Notes under the pieces: generated by a model | What the model saw: only the letters and a program-made list of their open reading frames with translations | Database searches by the model: none | Told to the model about the DNA's origin: nothing | Origin: CAZMGG01 sp964565715 | GTDB lineage: Bacteria; Planctomycetota; UBA1135; UBA2386 | Length of the DNA: 21,314 bases | Reading direction: 5' to 3' | Assembly (NCBI GenBank): GCA_964565715.1 | Contig: CAZMGG010000101.1 | Span: 1-21,314 of the forward strand | Shown: piece by piece, positions 14,701-21,124 of the stretch | Position numbering within the stretch: the first letter of the stretch is position 1 | How the letters are laid out: every line of letters starts with the position of its first letter | Program-made: the position numbers and the translations under genes

Positions 14701-15434
14701 CTGGGCAGCGGCGTCTGGTTGAGGTTGCCGGGCCTGGTCCAGACCCGCGCCCCCGGCAGCAAGTTGGTGTGATCCAACAGGTTGCCGTTGATGGCGATGC
14801 CGCTGGGGATCGCCGACCCAGGCGGATCGCCGGCGAAACCACCGAGTCCGTTCCACTCGCGGATGATGGTGTCACCGATGCGGAAGCACCAGCCCTCGCT
14901 GAGCGCGAGCACCAAGCGCAGCAGTTCGCGCTGCGTGCCACTCTGGGCGCTGGCGAACACGTCGGTGTAGATCACCTGGCCACCGACGGCGTGGCGACCG
15001 TAGACGAACGGCACCAGGCCGCCCTGGCCGAAGCTGGTGGTGATCTGGTCCCAGGCGTAGGTCGGGCTCGACTCGTCGCCACGCTCCTGCGGCACGCCGG
15101 GCGGCTTCGGCCCGGGCATCAGGAGCGACGCCACGTAGCTGATGGCGGTCGACACCAGCGCCGACACCAGCGCGAACGTCAGCAACTCGACGCCGGCGAC
15201 GTCGGCGGCCACGATCACGTCGGCCTCGTCGGGCAGGGGCGCGTCGAGGTCATCGTCGGCGACCCGGCGGCCGTTGACCGCGATCGCCAGGCCCTGCGCC
15301 GGCAGGACTCCCGGGCAGAGCCTGGGAGCCTGCTCGAGCAGCTGGCGCGGCCGCATGCCGGCCTGCCACGGGATCCGGACCGTCTCGACCGGTCCCTCGC
15401 CCAGGATGCCCGCCTTCGCGTGCAGGCGGATCAC
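11745..15434 (-). CDS. Central tail-tip hub / host specificity protein (J-like)
   Basis: This 1229-residue protein resembles lambda gpJ. Residues about 1-80 form a MoaD/ThiS-like beta-grasp domain (GLAIAVNGRRVADDDLDAPL, then DEADVIVAADVAG); in lambda a similar domain belongs to the separate tail protein I. A hydrophobic segment follows at about 81-105 with LLMPGPKPP, as in many J proteins. The hub core contains AWDQITTSFGQGGLVPFVYG and, near residue 465, NPAWIALHWLLSPWGLGKWI, characteristic of the family. Two FN3-like domains lie at about 825-1010, with a variable C-terminal part that would contact the receptor. GTG 15434 has GGAGGT 7 bases upstream and overlaps the K-like stop as GTGA. The frame is open to 15683, but that part overlaps the K-like gene. 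Confidence 0.88.
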   Translation of the reverse strand: MIRLHAKAGILGEGPVETVRIPWQAGMRPRQLLEQAPRLCPGVLPAQGLAIAVNGRRVADDDLDAPLPDEADVIVAADVAGVELLTFALVSALVSTAISYVASLLMPGPKPPGVPQERGDESSPTYAWDQITTSFGQGGLVPFVYGRHAVGGQVIYTDVFASAQSGTQRELLRLVLALSEGWCFRIGDTIIREWNGLGGFAGDPPGSAIPSGIAINGNLLDHTNLLPGARVWTRPGNLNQTPLPSNPFRGATATIAIGEALNDDNAEAIYTWPGTDPVASLAITMAFPGGIYAQDNQGNLVAAPVQFSVSWRPQGTTSWRPLYRPTTTLPLGTVTFGAAPRQGATVESFGADLQIGAAPVEQVFEVRVRRLPRATLPAGTQAVDGATWRSVGFNIAQTFAYPRVALLGLELLATGRLQGALPQVRVQLDGIMVNVWDQSLGWSPLCWDVPPAPFNWMTYPPGRNPAWIALHWLLSPWGLGKWISSADIDLAAFRRWSIFCDQDPNPGNPWGEAAFTCDLVGDSPRPAWEVLLAICATGRAKPLMVGRKISVVYQFRDAHSDALVSVPAKAPVQLFTSSNCTDLTVEWLPKNARPTAFQFQFLNEAKSWAQDVLIVEDDEGSLNSPNSLGADQWRPEVVQVYGQTREGQLRRQGVLMHRLNRLVRRKVTFRTGPWALAATVGDLIEVEHEVLRPFAAAVPMSCVVRTGGTATTTIVVDHVVTGSGLQVVVRDPDGEPQRAAVSSLTPVAGGTQLNLAAAVTCAAGAPAVVGQVDQLTEVYEIASIALTEDVERQVVALQWVPEVYDPLDPGAGGTESASQAQRPGSPPAATDLRVVPQRDGTQLVTWQRPPGREAASCRVWVQDPAVGVWLFIDETRRGELRVGSLSPWRTYLVAVSVADQFGVHAAPEDSAQLEVVAEEFPPVAPPPARRLQATPTPDGLLFAWPEMGFQDLAYYELRAGADWGAATVLWRGLVAEVALRWPRAAGTYQVAPRARSGLYGRPARLQVASVWTPPGLTQVGTRDELSGAPTGTLTGLTYSGGTLVLSSGVHQGTYETLELELTTVTSCYWQVRWDSEERDATTADEWTFLPGSGEAAWRTANTRPPSPGLPGIDPLEIADDLVVTAEDLPDTMLAGVDAGEVGQHTWCRVESRYHDGSSWGAWAPHQDGVVTACRIQVRVILGRRSATYARTITELQIFAYSYSPGHFHFDAEAVLNGRTGRMLVWSRNP

Positions 15435-15895
15435 GGCTCCCACCTCCAGACCTGGCGGATCCTCGGCGCCAGGCGCGCCAACGGGGCCCGGTAGACTCCG
15501 TGCTCGACGCTCGCGGTCCAGACGTAGCCGTCGAGGACGTAGCCGACACCCTGCTCCCTGGCGCTCTCCAGGATCACGACGTCGTCGTCGGCCGGTGCCC
15601 CGTCGACCCGGCGCCAGCCGGCGCTGAAGGCGTGTCCCGGCACCTGCTGGCCTGCCTGCCACTGCTCCCGCACCTGGTCCCACGGGTCTCGCAGCGGCCG
15701 CATCCGCCGGCGGGCCAGCTCGAGCACCACGCCGGCGCAGTCGAGCGCATCGTCAGGGTTCCGGCCGCCGCGGCGGAAGCCAGCCCGGAGCAGGTCGCGG
15801 TGATCGGCCACGGACCCGTCGTCACCGCGCGGGGGCCAGGCCGGGATCTTGTTGCACGGCGTGTCGCCGAACTGCCACCGGCACCGGCTCGCCAT
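15431..15895 (-). CDS. NlpC/P60-type tail protein (K-like), possibly missing catalytic His
   Basis: The 154 residues follow the phage NlpC/P60 layout: Cys nucleophile in ALDCAGVVLELA (C53), strand DDDVVIL, and a C-terminal segment ending RIRQVWRWEP. The family cleaves peptidoglycan peptides and sits at the tail tip. Where phage members usually have KH(A/C)G, this protein reads REQGVG, so the expected His appears to be Gln; H132 further on is an uncertain substitute. The first 15 residues (MASRCRWQFGDTPCN) repeat the first half of the Fe-S motif of the neighbouring L-like protein, with the same C-x8-C spacing. ATG 15895 shares a base with the upstream TGA. Its stop overlaps the J-like GTG as GTGA. 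Confidence 0.72.
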   Translation of the reverse strand: MASRCRWQFGDTPCNKIPAWPPRGDDGSVADHRDLLRAGFRRGGRNPDDALDCAGVVLELARRRMRPLRDPWDQVREQWQAGQQVPGHAFSAGWRRVDGAPADDDVVILESAREQGVGYVLDGYVWTASVEHGVYRAPLARLAPRIRQVWRWEP

Positions 15896-16087
15896 CAGAG
15901 AGCCCTCTCCGTCGGGATGCCGGGGAAGCCGCCGAACCGCTGCGGGTGCAGCCGCGGCAGGTTGCGCGCCACCTCGTCGTCACCGCGCAGGATGCAGGCC
16001 GCGATCGTCTTGTCGCACGTCGTGTAGGCGGCGACGGCATTGGCGATGTAGCCGCACTCCTGGCCGCCGAACTGCCACCGGCACCGG
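15865..16087 (-). repeat. Exact 23-bp direct repeat, 200 bp apart
   Basis: Positions 15865-15887 and 16065-16087 are identical over 23 bp and are in the same reading frame, each coding CRWQFG. One copy lies at the start of the K-like gene and the other in the Fe-S motif of the L-like gene. Chance conservation is unlikely given the matching frame and cysteine spacing downstream. Confidence 0.85.
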
Positions 16088-16590
16088 GCGGCCACGTAGC
16101 GATCCTGCGGCGACTTCCGCTCGAACCAGCTCGGCATCTCGAGGCGCAGGGTGACCGCCTCGTCCGTGGCCGCGGCGGACGCCACGCGGAAGTTCCACTG
16201 TAGGAACTCGTGGTTCGGGTAGGCGATGCCCTTGCTTGCGGCGTTGAGCAGGAACAGCGTGGCGCGGTTGCCCTCGAAGCCGTTGCTGCTGTGCAGCAGC
16301 GACATCATCACGCGGGTCGCGTTGTCGATCGTCAGATCAACCTGCGGGAGGGACCCATCGCCCTCCTCGGCGATCTCCGACATGGTGAACGGGAACGGAT
16401 ACCAGGTCTGCGTCGGCGACAGACTGACCGGCCAGACCAGCTCCTGCTGCCAGCTGGTGAGCCGGAACAGCACCGGCGCGCTGGCGCCCAGCCAGGGCTC
16501 GGCCTCGATCTCCCAGCACCAGATCCACTGCTGATCCTGGTGCGGTCGCTCGGCCTGCGCGGCCATCTGCGTGGGGATGGGGATCGGCAT
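15895..16590 (-). CDS. Minor tail protein L-like, Fe-S tail-tip protein
   Basis: This 231-residue protein matches the lambda gpL layout. A beta-rich N-terminal domain contains LPQVDLTIDNATRVM. The C-terminal domain holds four cysteines: C170 and C179 spaced by 8 residues, and C192 and C199 spaced by 6. The gpL family coordinates a [4Fe-4S] cluster with four such cysteines, so that is expected here. The distance between the two pairs is 12, shorter than in lambda. The C-terminus RFGGFPGIP is also typical. It is followed by the K-like and J-like genes, the conserved tail-tip order. ATG 16590 is 3 bases after the upstream stop; M9 is an alternative start. Confidence 0.85.
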   Translation of the reverse strand: MPIPIPTQMAAQAERPHQDQQWIWCWEIEAEPWLGASAPVLFRLTSWQQELVWPVSLSPTQTWYPFPFTMSEIAEEGDGSLPQVDLTIDNATRVMMSLLHSSNGFEGNRATLFLLNAASKGIAYPNHEFLQWNFRVASAAATDEAVTLRLEMPSWFERKSPQDRYVAARCRWQFGGQECGYIANAVAAYTTCDKTIAACILRGDDEVARNLPRLHPQRFGGFPGIPTERAL

Positions 16591-16593
16591 GGG

Positions 16594-18381
16594 TCAGAGG
16601 GTGTAGATCAGCTCCGCCACCTCGAGGGAACACGTCCACAGGCCCGTGGGGTCGACGAGCACGAACCGCGGGCGCTCGATGGCACCGATCGCGACGGCGC
16701 TGGTCTCCATGGGCGGCCGCCAGCGGAAGGCGACGTTCGCGCGGAAGAAGGCGTCCAGCGCGTCCCGTTCGGCCTGGCGCAGCACCGACCAGGTCAGCGA
16801 CCACCGGCGCCGCATGCCCACGAACCGCGGCCACGACCGCACGTAGCCGGTGACGCCGCGGTGCGCGACCCGGACCCGCTCCGGCTGCTCCGGCGTCGCG
16901 CCGTCCGGCGCCGTCGGCGGATCCAGCAGGGACCCGACCGCGATCGACTCCCGACCCGGGTCGATGACCACCGGGGCTCCCGCCGGCGAGACGGGCGGCA
17001 GCAGGATGTCCGGGTCCTGCACCAGCCACAGCTGCACCAGGTGAGCGTCCCGGATGTGCCACAGCTGCGGTGCGGGCTCGCCATCGACGCGCAGCAGCGC
17101 GCTCTCGTAGCGCACCGCCAGCGGGTCGTAGCCCAGCCCCTGGGAGGCGAATGCCAGCACCGGCACGCCCTCGTTGGCGCCGCGCTGCTGCACGTACGAC
17201 GCCGGCGGCCAGATCAGGCTGCCACGGTTCGTCAGGATCGCCCAGCTGTTGCTCCTCTGGCCTGGTGCCGGGGCGTCGAGCTGACCCTGCGCCAGGTAGA
17301 TGCTGCGGGTGACCGCGGTGCTGGCGCCAGGCTCGTGGGGCGCGAAGACCTGGCCCATCTGGGTCACGTGCGCGGCCTTCTGGCTCTGCGCGGCCTGGTT
17401 GGTCAGGCTCAGCGCAGACACGTTCGGCAGGTCGCCGATCCGCAGGCCCAGGTATCGCCACCGGTGCACCTGCGTGGCGCGCCCTGTCACGGCGTGCCAG
17501 TCGCGGCCGCGGAAGCCGATCGCGAAGCCCGCGCCCGACGGTTTCACCAGCGGGAAGAACCCGCCGATCTGGCTCTGCGGCTGCTCGCCGGCGCTGGTGT
17601 CCCAGACGCCGCGGGTGTCGTGCCCCCAGCGGCCGCCGGTGCCGACCTTGCCGGTGAAGGTGCCCCACGTGCCGTCCGTGACGTAGCCGTGCTCGAAGCC
17701 TGCCGGGCCCGCTCCATTGCCGCGCGGCGTGAACCAGACGTTCACGAAGTGCAGCCACTGCTCGCCGATGCTGCCCGGGCTGCCGACCGTCAGGAAGTGC
17801 TGCGCGGGGCTCGCCGTGCTCAGCGCGTTCAGCGCCGGCGATCCCGGGTAGTACTGCTCCGCCCGCTGGCTGCCGCTCGGGATGGCGTCGAGGTCGAACC
17901 ACAGCCAGCTGATCATGCTGACGCGGCAGCTGGCGCTGTACGCCGCGGGGTCGCCGTTGCGGTAGATGCGCGCCCACAGCACGAGGTCCTCGGCGTTCGA
18001 CCACGTGCTGCCCCACAGCGGGTCGGTGATCGACGGCGACGACGAGAACAGGACCAGGAACTGGAAGGGGTAAGCAAGGAACTCGCCGGACGGATCGGTC
18101 AGCCCGACCTGCGCCCGGTAGAGCGGGTGCTTGGTGCCGGCGCTGTCGCCGAGGCAGACCTGCACCAGCCCGCGGTTGGGCGTGGCCCCGGACCACTGCA
18201 CGTGCTCGATGTGCCCGGTGACGAAGAAGGCATAGTGCCGGCTCGCCTGCAGGCGCTCCTTGGGCAGCCTGGCGACGATCTGCCAGCCGTCGCCGCCGCC
18301 AGGGCCAGGCTGCGAGCCGACGCCCGTGACGTCGACACGGACCTGGTCCACCTGCAGGTCGCCCCAGACCGTCTCCGTCAC
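16594..18381 (-). CDS. Large distal tail protein with M-like C-terminal domain
   Basis: The 595 residues fall into a long Trp/Gly/Tyr-rich beta structure (for example WIYRN-like strands, GFEHGYVTDGTWGTFTG and GTGGRWGHDTRGVW) and a C-terminal domain of about 110 residues. The latter contains GMRRRWSLTWSVLRQAERDA, AFFRANVAFRWRPP and CSLEVAELIYTL, the pattern of lambda gpM/minor tail proteins. It lies between tape measure and L, where lambda has M. The N-terminal part has no family I can name; its strands suggest a carbohydrate-binding or fibre-like module. GTG 18381 overlaps the tape measure stop as GTGA and has AGAGGG about 9 bases upstream. Confidence 0.72.
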   Translation of the reverse strand: MTETVWGDLQVDQVRVDVTGVGSQPGPGGGDGWQIVARLPKERLQASRHYAFFVTGHIEHVQWSGATPNRGLVQVCLGDSAGTKHPLYRAQVGLTDPSGEFLAYPFQFLVLFSSSPSITDPLWGSTWSNAEDLVLWARIYRNGDPAAYSASCRVSMISWLWFDLDAIPSGSQRAEQYYPGSPALNALSTASPAQHFLTVGSPGSIGEQWLHFVNVWFTPRGNGAGPAGFEHGYVTDGTWGTFTGKVGTGGRWGHDTRGVWDTSAGEQPQSQIGGFFPLVKPSGAGFAIGFRGRDWHAVTGRATQVHRWRYLGLRIGDLPNVSALSLTNQAAQSQKAAHVTQMGQVFAPHEPGASTAVTRSIYLAQGQLDAPAPGQRSNSWAILTNRGSLIWPPASYVQQRGANEGVPVLAFASQGLGYDPLAVRYESALLRVDGEPAPQLWHIRDAHLVQLWLVQDPDILLPPVSPAGAPVVIDPGRESIAVGSLLDPPTAPDGATPEQPERVRVAHRGVTGYVRSWPRFVGMRRRWSLTWSVLRQAERDALDAFFRANVAFRWRPPMETSAVAIGAIERPRFVLVDPTGLWTCSLEVAELIYTL

Positions 18382-20258
18382 CGCAGCGCCCTCTGGTGCT
18401 GCTGCCGGACGGTGGTGTGCCGCTTCAGGTCGTCGGCCTGCAGCTCGCGCAGGATGCCGCGGTGCTTCCGCAGCACGCGCATCACATCGGCGCCGTCCCA
18501 GGCCTGGATGGTCACGTGCACGGCACCGCCTCCGCCAGGGGCGGCACCGTCGAAGCTGACCGGGATGGACCGGCCATCGGGCAGCGGAACGAAGGCCTCC
18601 GCCGGCGCCGATCCCTCGCCCATCAGCGCGAACGTCGGCCGGCGGACGATGCCGCCCTTGGCGAAGCCGCGGACGGGCAGCAGGCGCTCGACACCGCCAG
18701 GGTCGACGCCGCCCCGCGCCCGCAGCACACCGGTGGCGGCGCCATCCACACCGACCGCCGTCCCGCCGAAGATGCTCGACAGGATCCGCACGGTGATCAG
18801 CTTGCTGATCACCTGCGCCAGCACGCGCACGGTCTGCCGGCCGAAGTCCTTGAAGGCGTCCCGCGCGCTGCGGGTGCCGTCGAGGATCGACGCGAAGGCG
18901 CCCTGCAGGGCGTGCAGCGGTCCGTTGACCAGGTCCTGGCCGGCCTGGAACGCTGCCTGATTGAAGTCCCGCCAGGCCACGCTGGCCTTCTCGATGCCGG
19001 CCACCAGGTTGTCCGCCGCGGTGGCGGCGTCCGCGGCGGGCGCAGGCGGCGGCGTCACTCCCGGCGCCGTGCCGAGGCCCCGCTGCTGTTCCTCGCGGGC
19101 AGCCCGGATCTTCTCCCGGAGCTTTTCGAAGAACTCCTCGATGACCTTGGTCTGCTTCTCCGCCAGGGCCCCGCTGCGCAGGATCTCGTCGCCGAGCACT
19201 ACCTGCGCCTTCCGCCACTCGTCGATCGCGAGCGTGAGCTGGGCGCGGGCCTGGGTGCGCTCCGAGTCCGAGCCGAAACCGATGATGCTCTGGGCCACGC
19301 CCACCGCGGCCCGGATCACGTCGATGCGGTTGCCGACGTCGCGCAGGACAGCCGACAGCTGCGTGATCCAGTGGACCATCTTCGCCGTGCCAATGGCGAC
19401 GATCTCGGCGAGGCCGGCGAACGTCTCGCTGATCGCCAGCACCGTGTCCCGAATCGTCGCGCCGTGCTGCACGAACAGATCGCGCAGGTCCTCCATGGCC
19501 TTGGTCAGCACCGGGGCCAGGTCGACGAAGATCCGCTCGAAGAGCCCGCGGAAGGTCTGCTGCAGCCGCGTGATGGCGTCGTTGAAGGCCTCGGCCCGGG
19601 CGAGGTCCTCGCGGCTGAACACCAGGCCCAGGCGCTGCGCCTCCTCGGCCATCTGCCGGATCGCGTCGCCGCCGGGCTTTAGCAACGTGGCCAGCTTGGC
19701 GCCGCTGTCGCCGAACAGGTCGGTGAGGACGCGGGTTCGCTCGTAGGCGCTGCCGACACCCTTCAGCCCGTCGGCGACGCGCGCGAAGACCTCGACGGTG
19801 TCGAGCTGCTGCCCCTGGAAGTCCTCGACCCGGAGGCCCAGCAGGCCCAGCGCTCGCGCCTGGTCGCCGGTGCCCTTCTGCGCCGCGGTCAGGTTCCGCG
19901 CGAAGGTGCGCAGCGCCGATCCCACCTCCTGCAGGGAGACGCCGGCGGTCTCCGCCTGGTGGCGGATGGCCCCCAGGCTCTCGGCCGTCAGGCCCAGCTG
20001 GTCGCTGGTCTTGGCGAGCTGGTCGAGGCCGTCGGCGACGGAGCGCACGGCGCCCACCACGCGGCTCGCGGCGAACGCCGCCACCATCCCCGTGGCCAGC
20101 CCGCGCAGGCTCGTCAGCGTGCCGATGGCCCCGCGGAAGCCGCCGACGATGGACCGGCCGGCGTGAACGGCGCTCGCCGAGATGGCCCGGAACTGCTTGC
20201 TGGCCGCGTCGAACACGCGAGCCTCGATCGCCAGGGAGCGACGTTCAGCGGTTGCCAC
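18378..20258 (-). CDS. Tail tape measure protein
   Basis: The 626 residues have the tape-measure layout. The helical N-terminus with Ala/Gly segments has LRGLATGMVAAFAASRVVGA, then LAKTSDQLGLTAESLGAIRH. Long alternating coiled-coil and hydrophobic regions follow, and near residue 530 is the diagnostic FAKGGIVRRPTFALMGEGS with AEAFVPLPDGRSIPV. It sets tail length and enters the cell during DNA delivery. By the lambda rule of about 0.15 nm per residue the tail would be about 90-95 nm, an inference. GTG 20258 overlaps the end of the chaperone T frame by 14 bases. It is followed by the M-, L-, K- and J-like proteins. Confidence 0.92.
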   Translation of the reverse strand: MATAERRSLAIEARVFDAASKQFRAISASAVHAGRSIVGGFRGAIGTLTSLRGLATGMVAAFAASRVVGAVRSVADGLDQLAKTSDQLGLTAESLGAIRHQAETAGVSLQEVGSALRTFARNLTAAQKGTGDQARALGLLGLRVEDFQGQQLDTVEVFARVADGLKGVGSAYERTRVLTDLFGDSGAKLATLLKPGGDAIRQMAEEAQRLGLVFSREDLARAEAFNDAITRLQQTFRGLFERIFVDLAPVLTKAMEDLRDLFVQHGATIRDTVLAISETFAGLAEIVAIGTAKMVHWITQLSAVLRDVGNRIDVIRAAVGVAQSIIGFGSDSERTQARAQLTLAIDEWRKAQVVLGDEILRSGALAEKQTKVIEEFFEKLREKIRAAREEQQRGLGTAPGVTPPPAPAADAATAADNLVAGIEKASVAWRDFNQAAFQAGQDLVNGPLHALQGAFASILDGTRSARDAFKDFGRQTVRVLAQVISKLITVRILSSIFGGTAVGVDGAATGVLRARGGVDPGGVERLLPVRGFAKGGIVRRPTFALMGEGSAPAEAFVPLPDGRSIPVSFDGAAPGGGGAVHVTIQAWDGADVMRVLRKHRGILRELQADDLKRHTTVRQQHQRALR

Positions 20259-20682
20259 GCCTACGCCTCGCCTTCTCCGCGGCTCGCTCCTCGGCCTTCT
20301 TCCGGTACTCGGCGCGCCAGCGCCGCACCAGCATCAGCCCATCGACGAACGTCGCAGCCTGGTCCGCCCAGCCGCCGGCGGCCGGCAGCACGCCATCCTC
20401 GAGCAGATCGGCGGCCCGGCAGAGGTCCCAATGGATCGGCTGCACGTAGTGGAACGGGCACCGGTGGTAGGCGACCCGGCCGGACCCGCCGCAATCCTGG
20501 CAGGACGAGTCCTTGCCGTCGCAGACGACGCAGGCGACCTCGAACTGCGGCGCCTCGGTGGGCGCGTCGCAGCCCCACTCCTGGCGCAGCCTCGAGGCAT
20601 CGGGGTTCGTCTTGCTGGTGCATACCCTGCAGGTCTGTGGCCACGATCCGCCGCCGAAGGCCAACCCGGCGGCGATGGTCAG
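20245..20682 (-). CDS. T extension of tail assembly chaperone GT, made by -1 frameshift
   Basis: This frame has no good start of its own; the first usable codon is TTG 20664 with no ribosome site. It continues the G frame after a slip at AAAAAAC (20688-20682), adding about 145 residues so that GT has about 290. The extension has three Cys pairs: CRVC, then CVVC-DGKD and CQDC-GGSGR. The last two match the CxxCxGxG repeat of the DnaJ zinc domain. A basic helical tail (EYRKKAEERAAEKARRRRG) follows. In lambda, GT binds the tape measure through T and recruits tail tube subunits through G. The gene ends just inside the tape measure start, as expected. Confidence 0.88.
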   Translation of the reverse strand: MTIAAGLAFGGGSWPQTCRVCTSKTNPDASRLRQEWGCDAPTEAPQFEVACVVCDGKDSSCQDCGGSGRVAYHRCPFHYVQPIHWDLCRAADLLEDGVLPAAGGWADQAATFVDGLMLVRRWRAEYRKKAEERAAEKARRRRGNR

Positions 20683-20688
20683 TTTTTT
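20649..20688 (-). promoter_or_regulatory. Programmed -1 frameshift site with stimulatory hairpin
   Basis: The heptamer A AAA AAC (20688-20682) lies in the correct zero-frame phase (GCA AAA AAC TGA), and the zero-frame stop follows at once. After a 7-base spacer, CGCCGCCG (20674-20667) pairs perfectly with CGGCGGCG (20656-20649) around a 10-base loop. Slippery site, spacer and stem match the requirements for efficient -1 frameshifting. The -1 frame runs straight into the T extension. Confidence 0.9.
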
Positions 20689-21116
20689 GCGTCGGTCCGC
20701 GAGAGCAGCATGGAGTTCAGGGACTCGGTGCCGAGTTCCTGGAAGTCCTCGTGCGCGAGCAGCTCGATGGTGTCGACCGTCGGCACCTTCAGCTGCACGC
20801 CGTTGACGTCCAGGGGCTCGGTCGCGAAGGGAGCTTCGCGGCCCTCGGCGTCGCGGAAGTTGCGCCAGCCGACCAGGCTGGTGCGCAGCGCGAGCACGTA
20901 GAGCCGGGACAGCTTGCCGGGATCCACCGACCGCATCAGGTCCTCGGCGGTCTGCTCGCCATCCGCCGCGCTGAGGCCCAGCAGCATCAGAAACTCGGTG
21001 CGCACCGTGAGGGGCACGGCGCGCAGGAGGAACCGGGTCTGCTGGTCGGCGGGCAGGGAACGCTCACGCGCGAGGATGAACTCGCGGGTGGCGTGAGGAG
21101 TCAGGGCGATCGCCAT
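20679..21116 (-). CDS. Tail assembly chaperone G
   Basis: The 145-residue protein is helical and charged, with no membrane span. It starts MAIALTPHATREFILAR, includes RFLLRAVPLTVRTEFLMLLG and ends SRTDAKN directly on the slippery site. The position between tail tube and tape measure, the size and the frameshift signal identify it as the G-type tail assembly chaperone, although primary sequences in this family are poorly conserved. G acts together with the longer GT during tail tube assembly. Its ATG lies 8 bases after the tail tube stop and has no strong ribosome site. Confidence 0.85.
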   Translation of the reverse strand: MAIALTPHATREFILARERSLPADQQTRFLLRAVPLTVRTEFLMLLGLSAADGEQTAEDLMRSVDPGKLSRLYVLALRTSLVGWRNFRDAEGREAPFATEPLDVNGVQLKVPTVDTIELLAHEDFQELGTESLNSMLLSRTDAKN

Positions 21117-21124
21117 GGCGGAGG

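Noticed and set aside
12468..15494. 1008-codon open frame on the plus strand
   Set aside because: It lies antisense to the J-like hub gene. In GC-rich DNA with GC-ending codons the complementary frame often stays open; its product is Arg/His/Leu-rich with no domain, while the minus frame shows clear tail-hub motifs.
16210..18960. 916-codon open frame on the plus strand
   Set aside because: It is antisense to the L-like, M-like and tape measure genes, spans three real gene boundaries and has low-complexity Arg/Ala composition.
20245..20664. Independent 139-residue gene starting at TTG 20664
   Set aside because: There is no ribosome site, and the frame is joined to the chaperone gene by a complete -1 frameshift signal; a frameshift product is far more likely.
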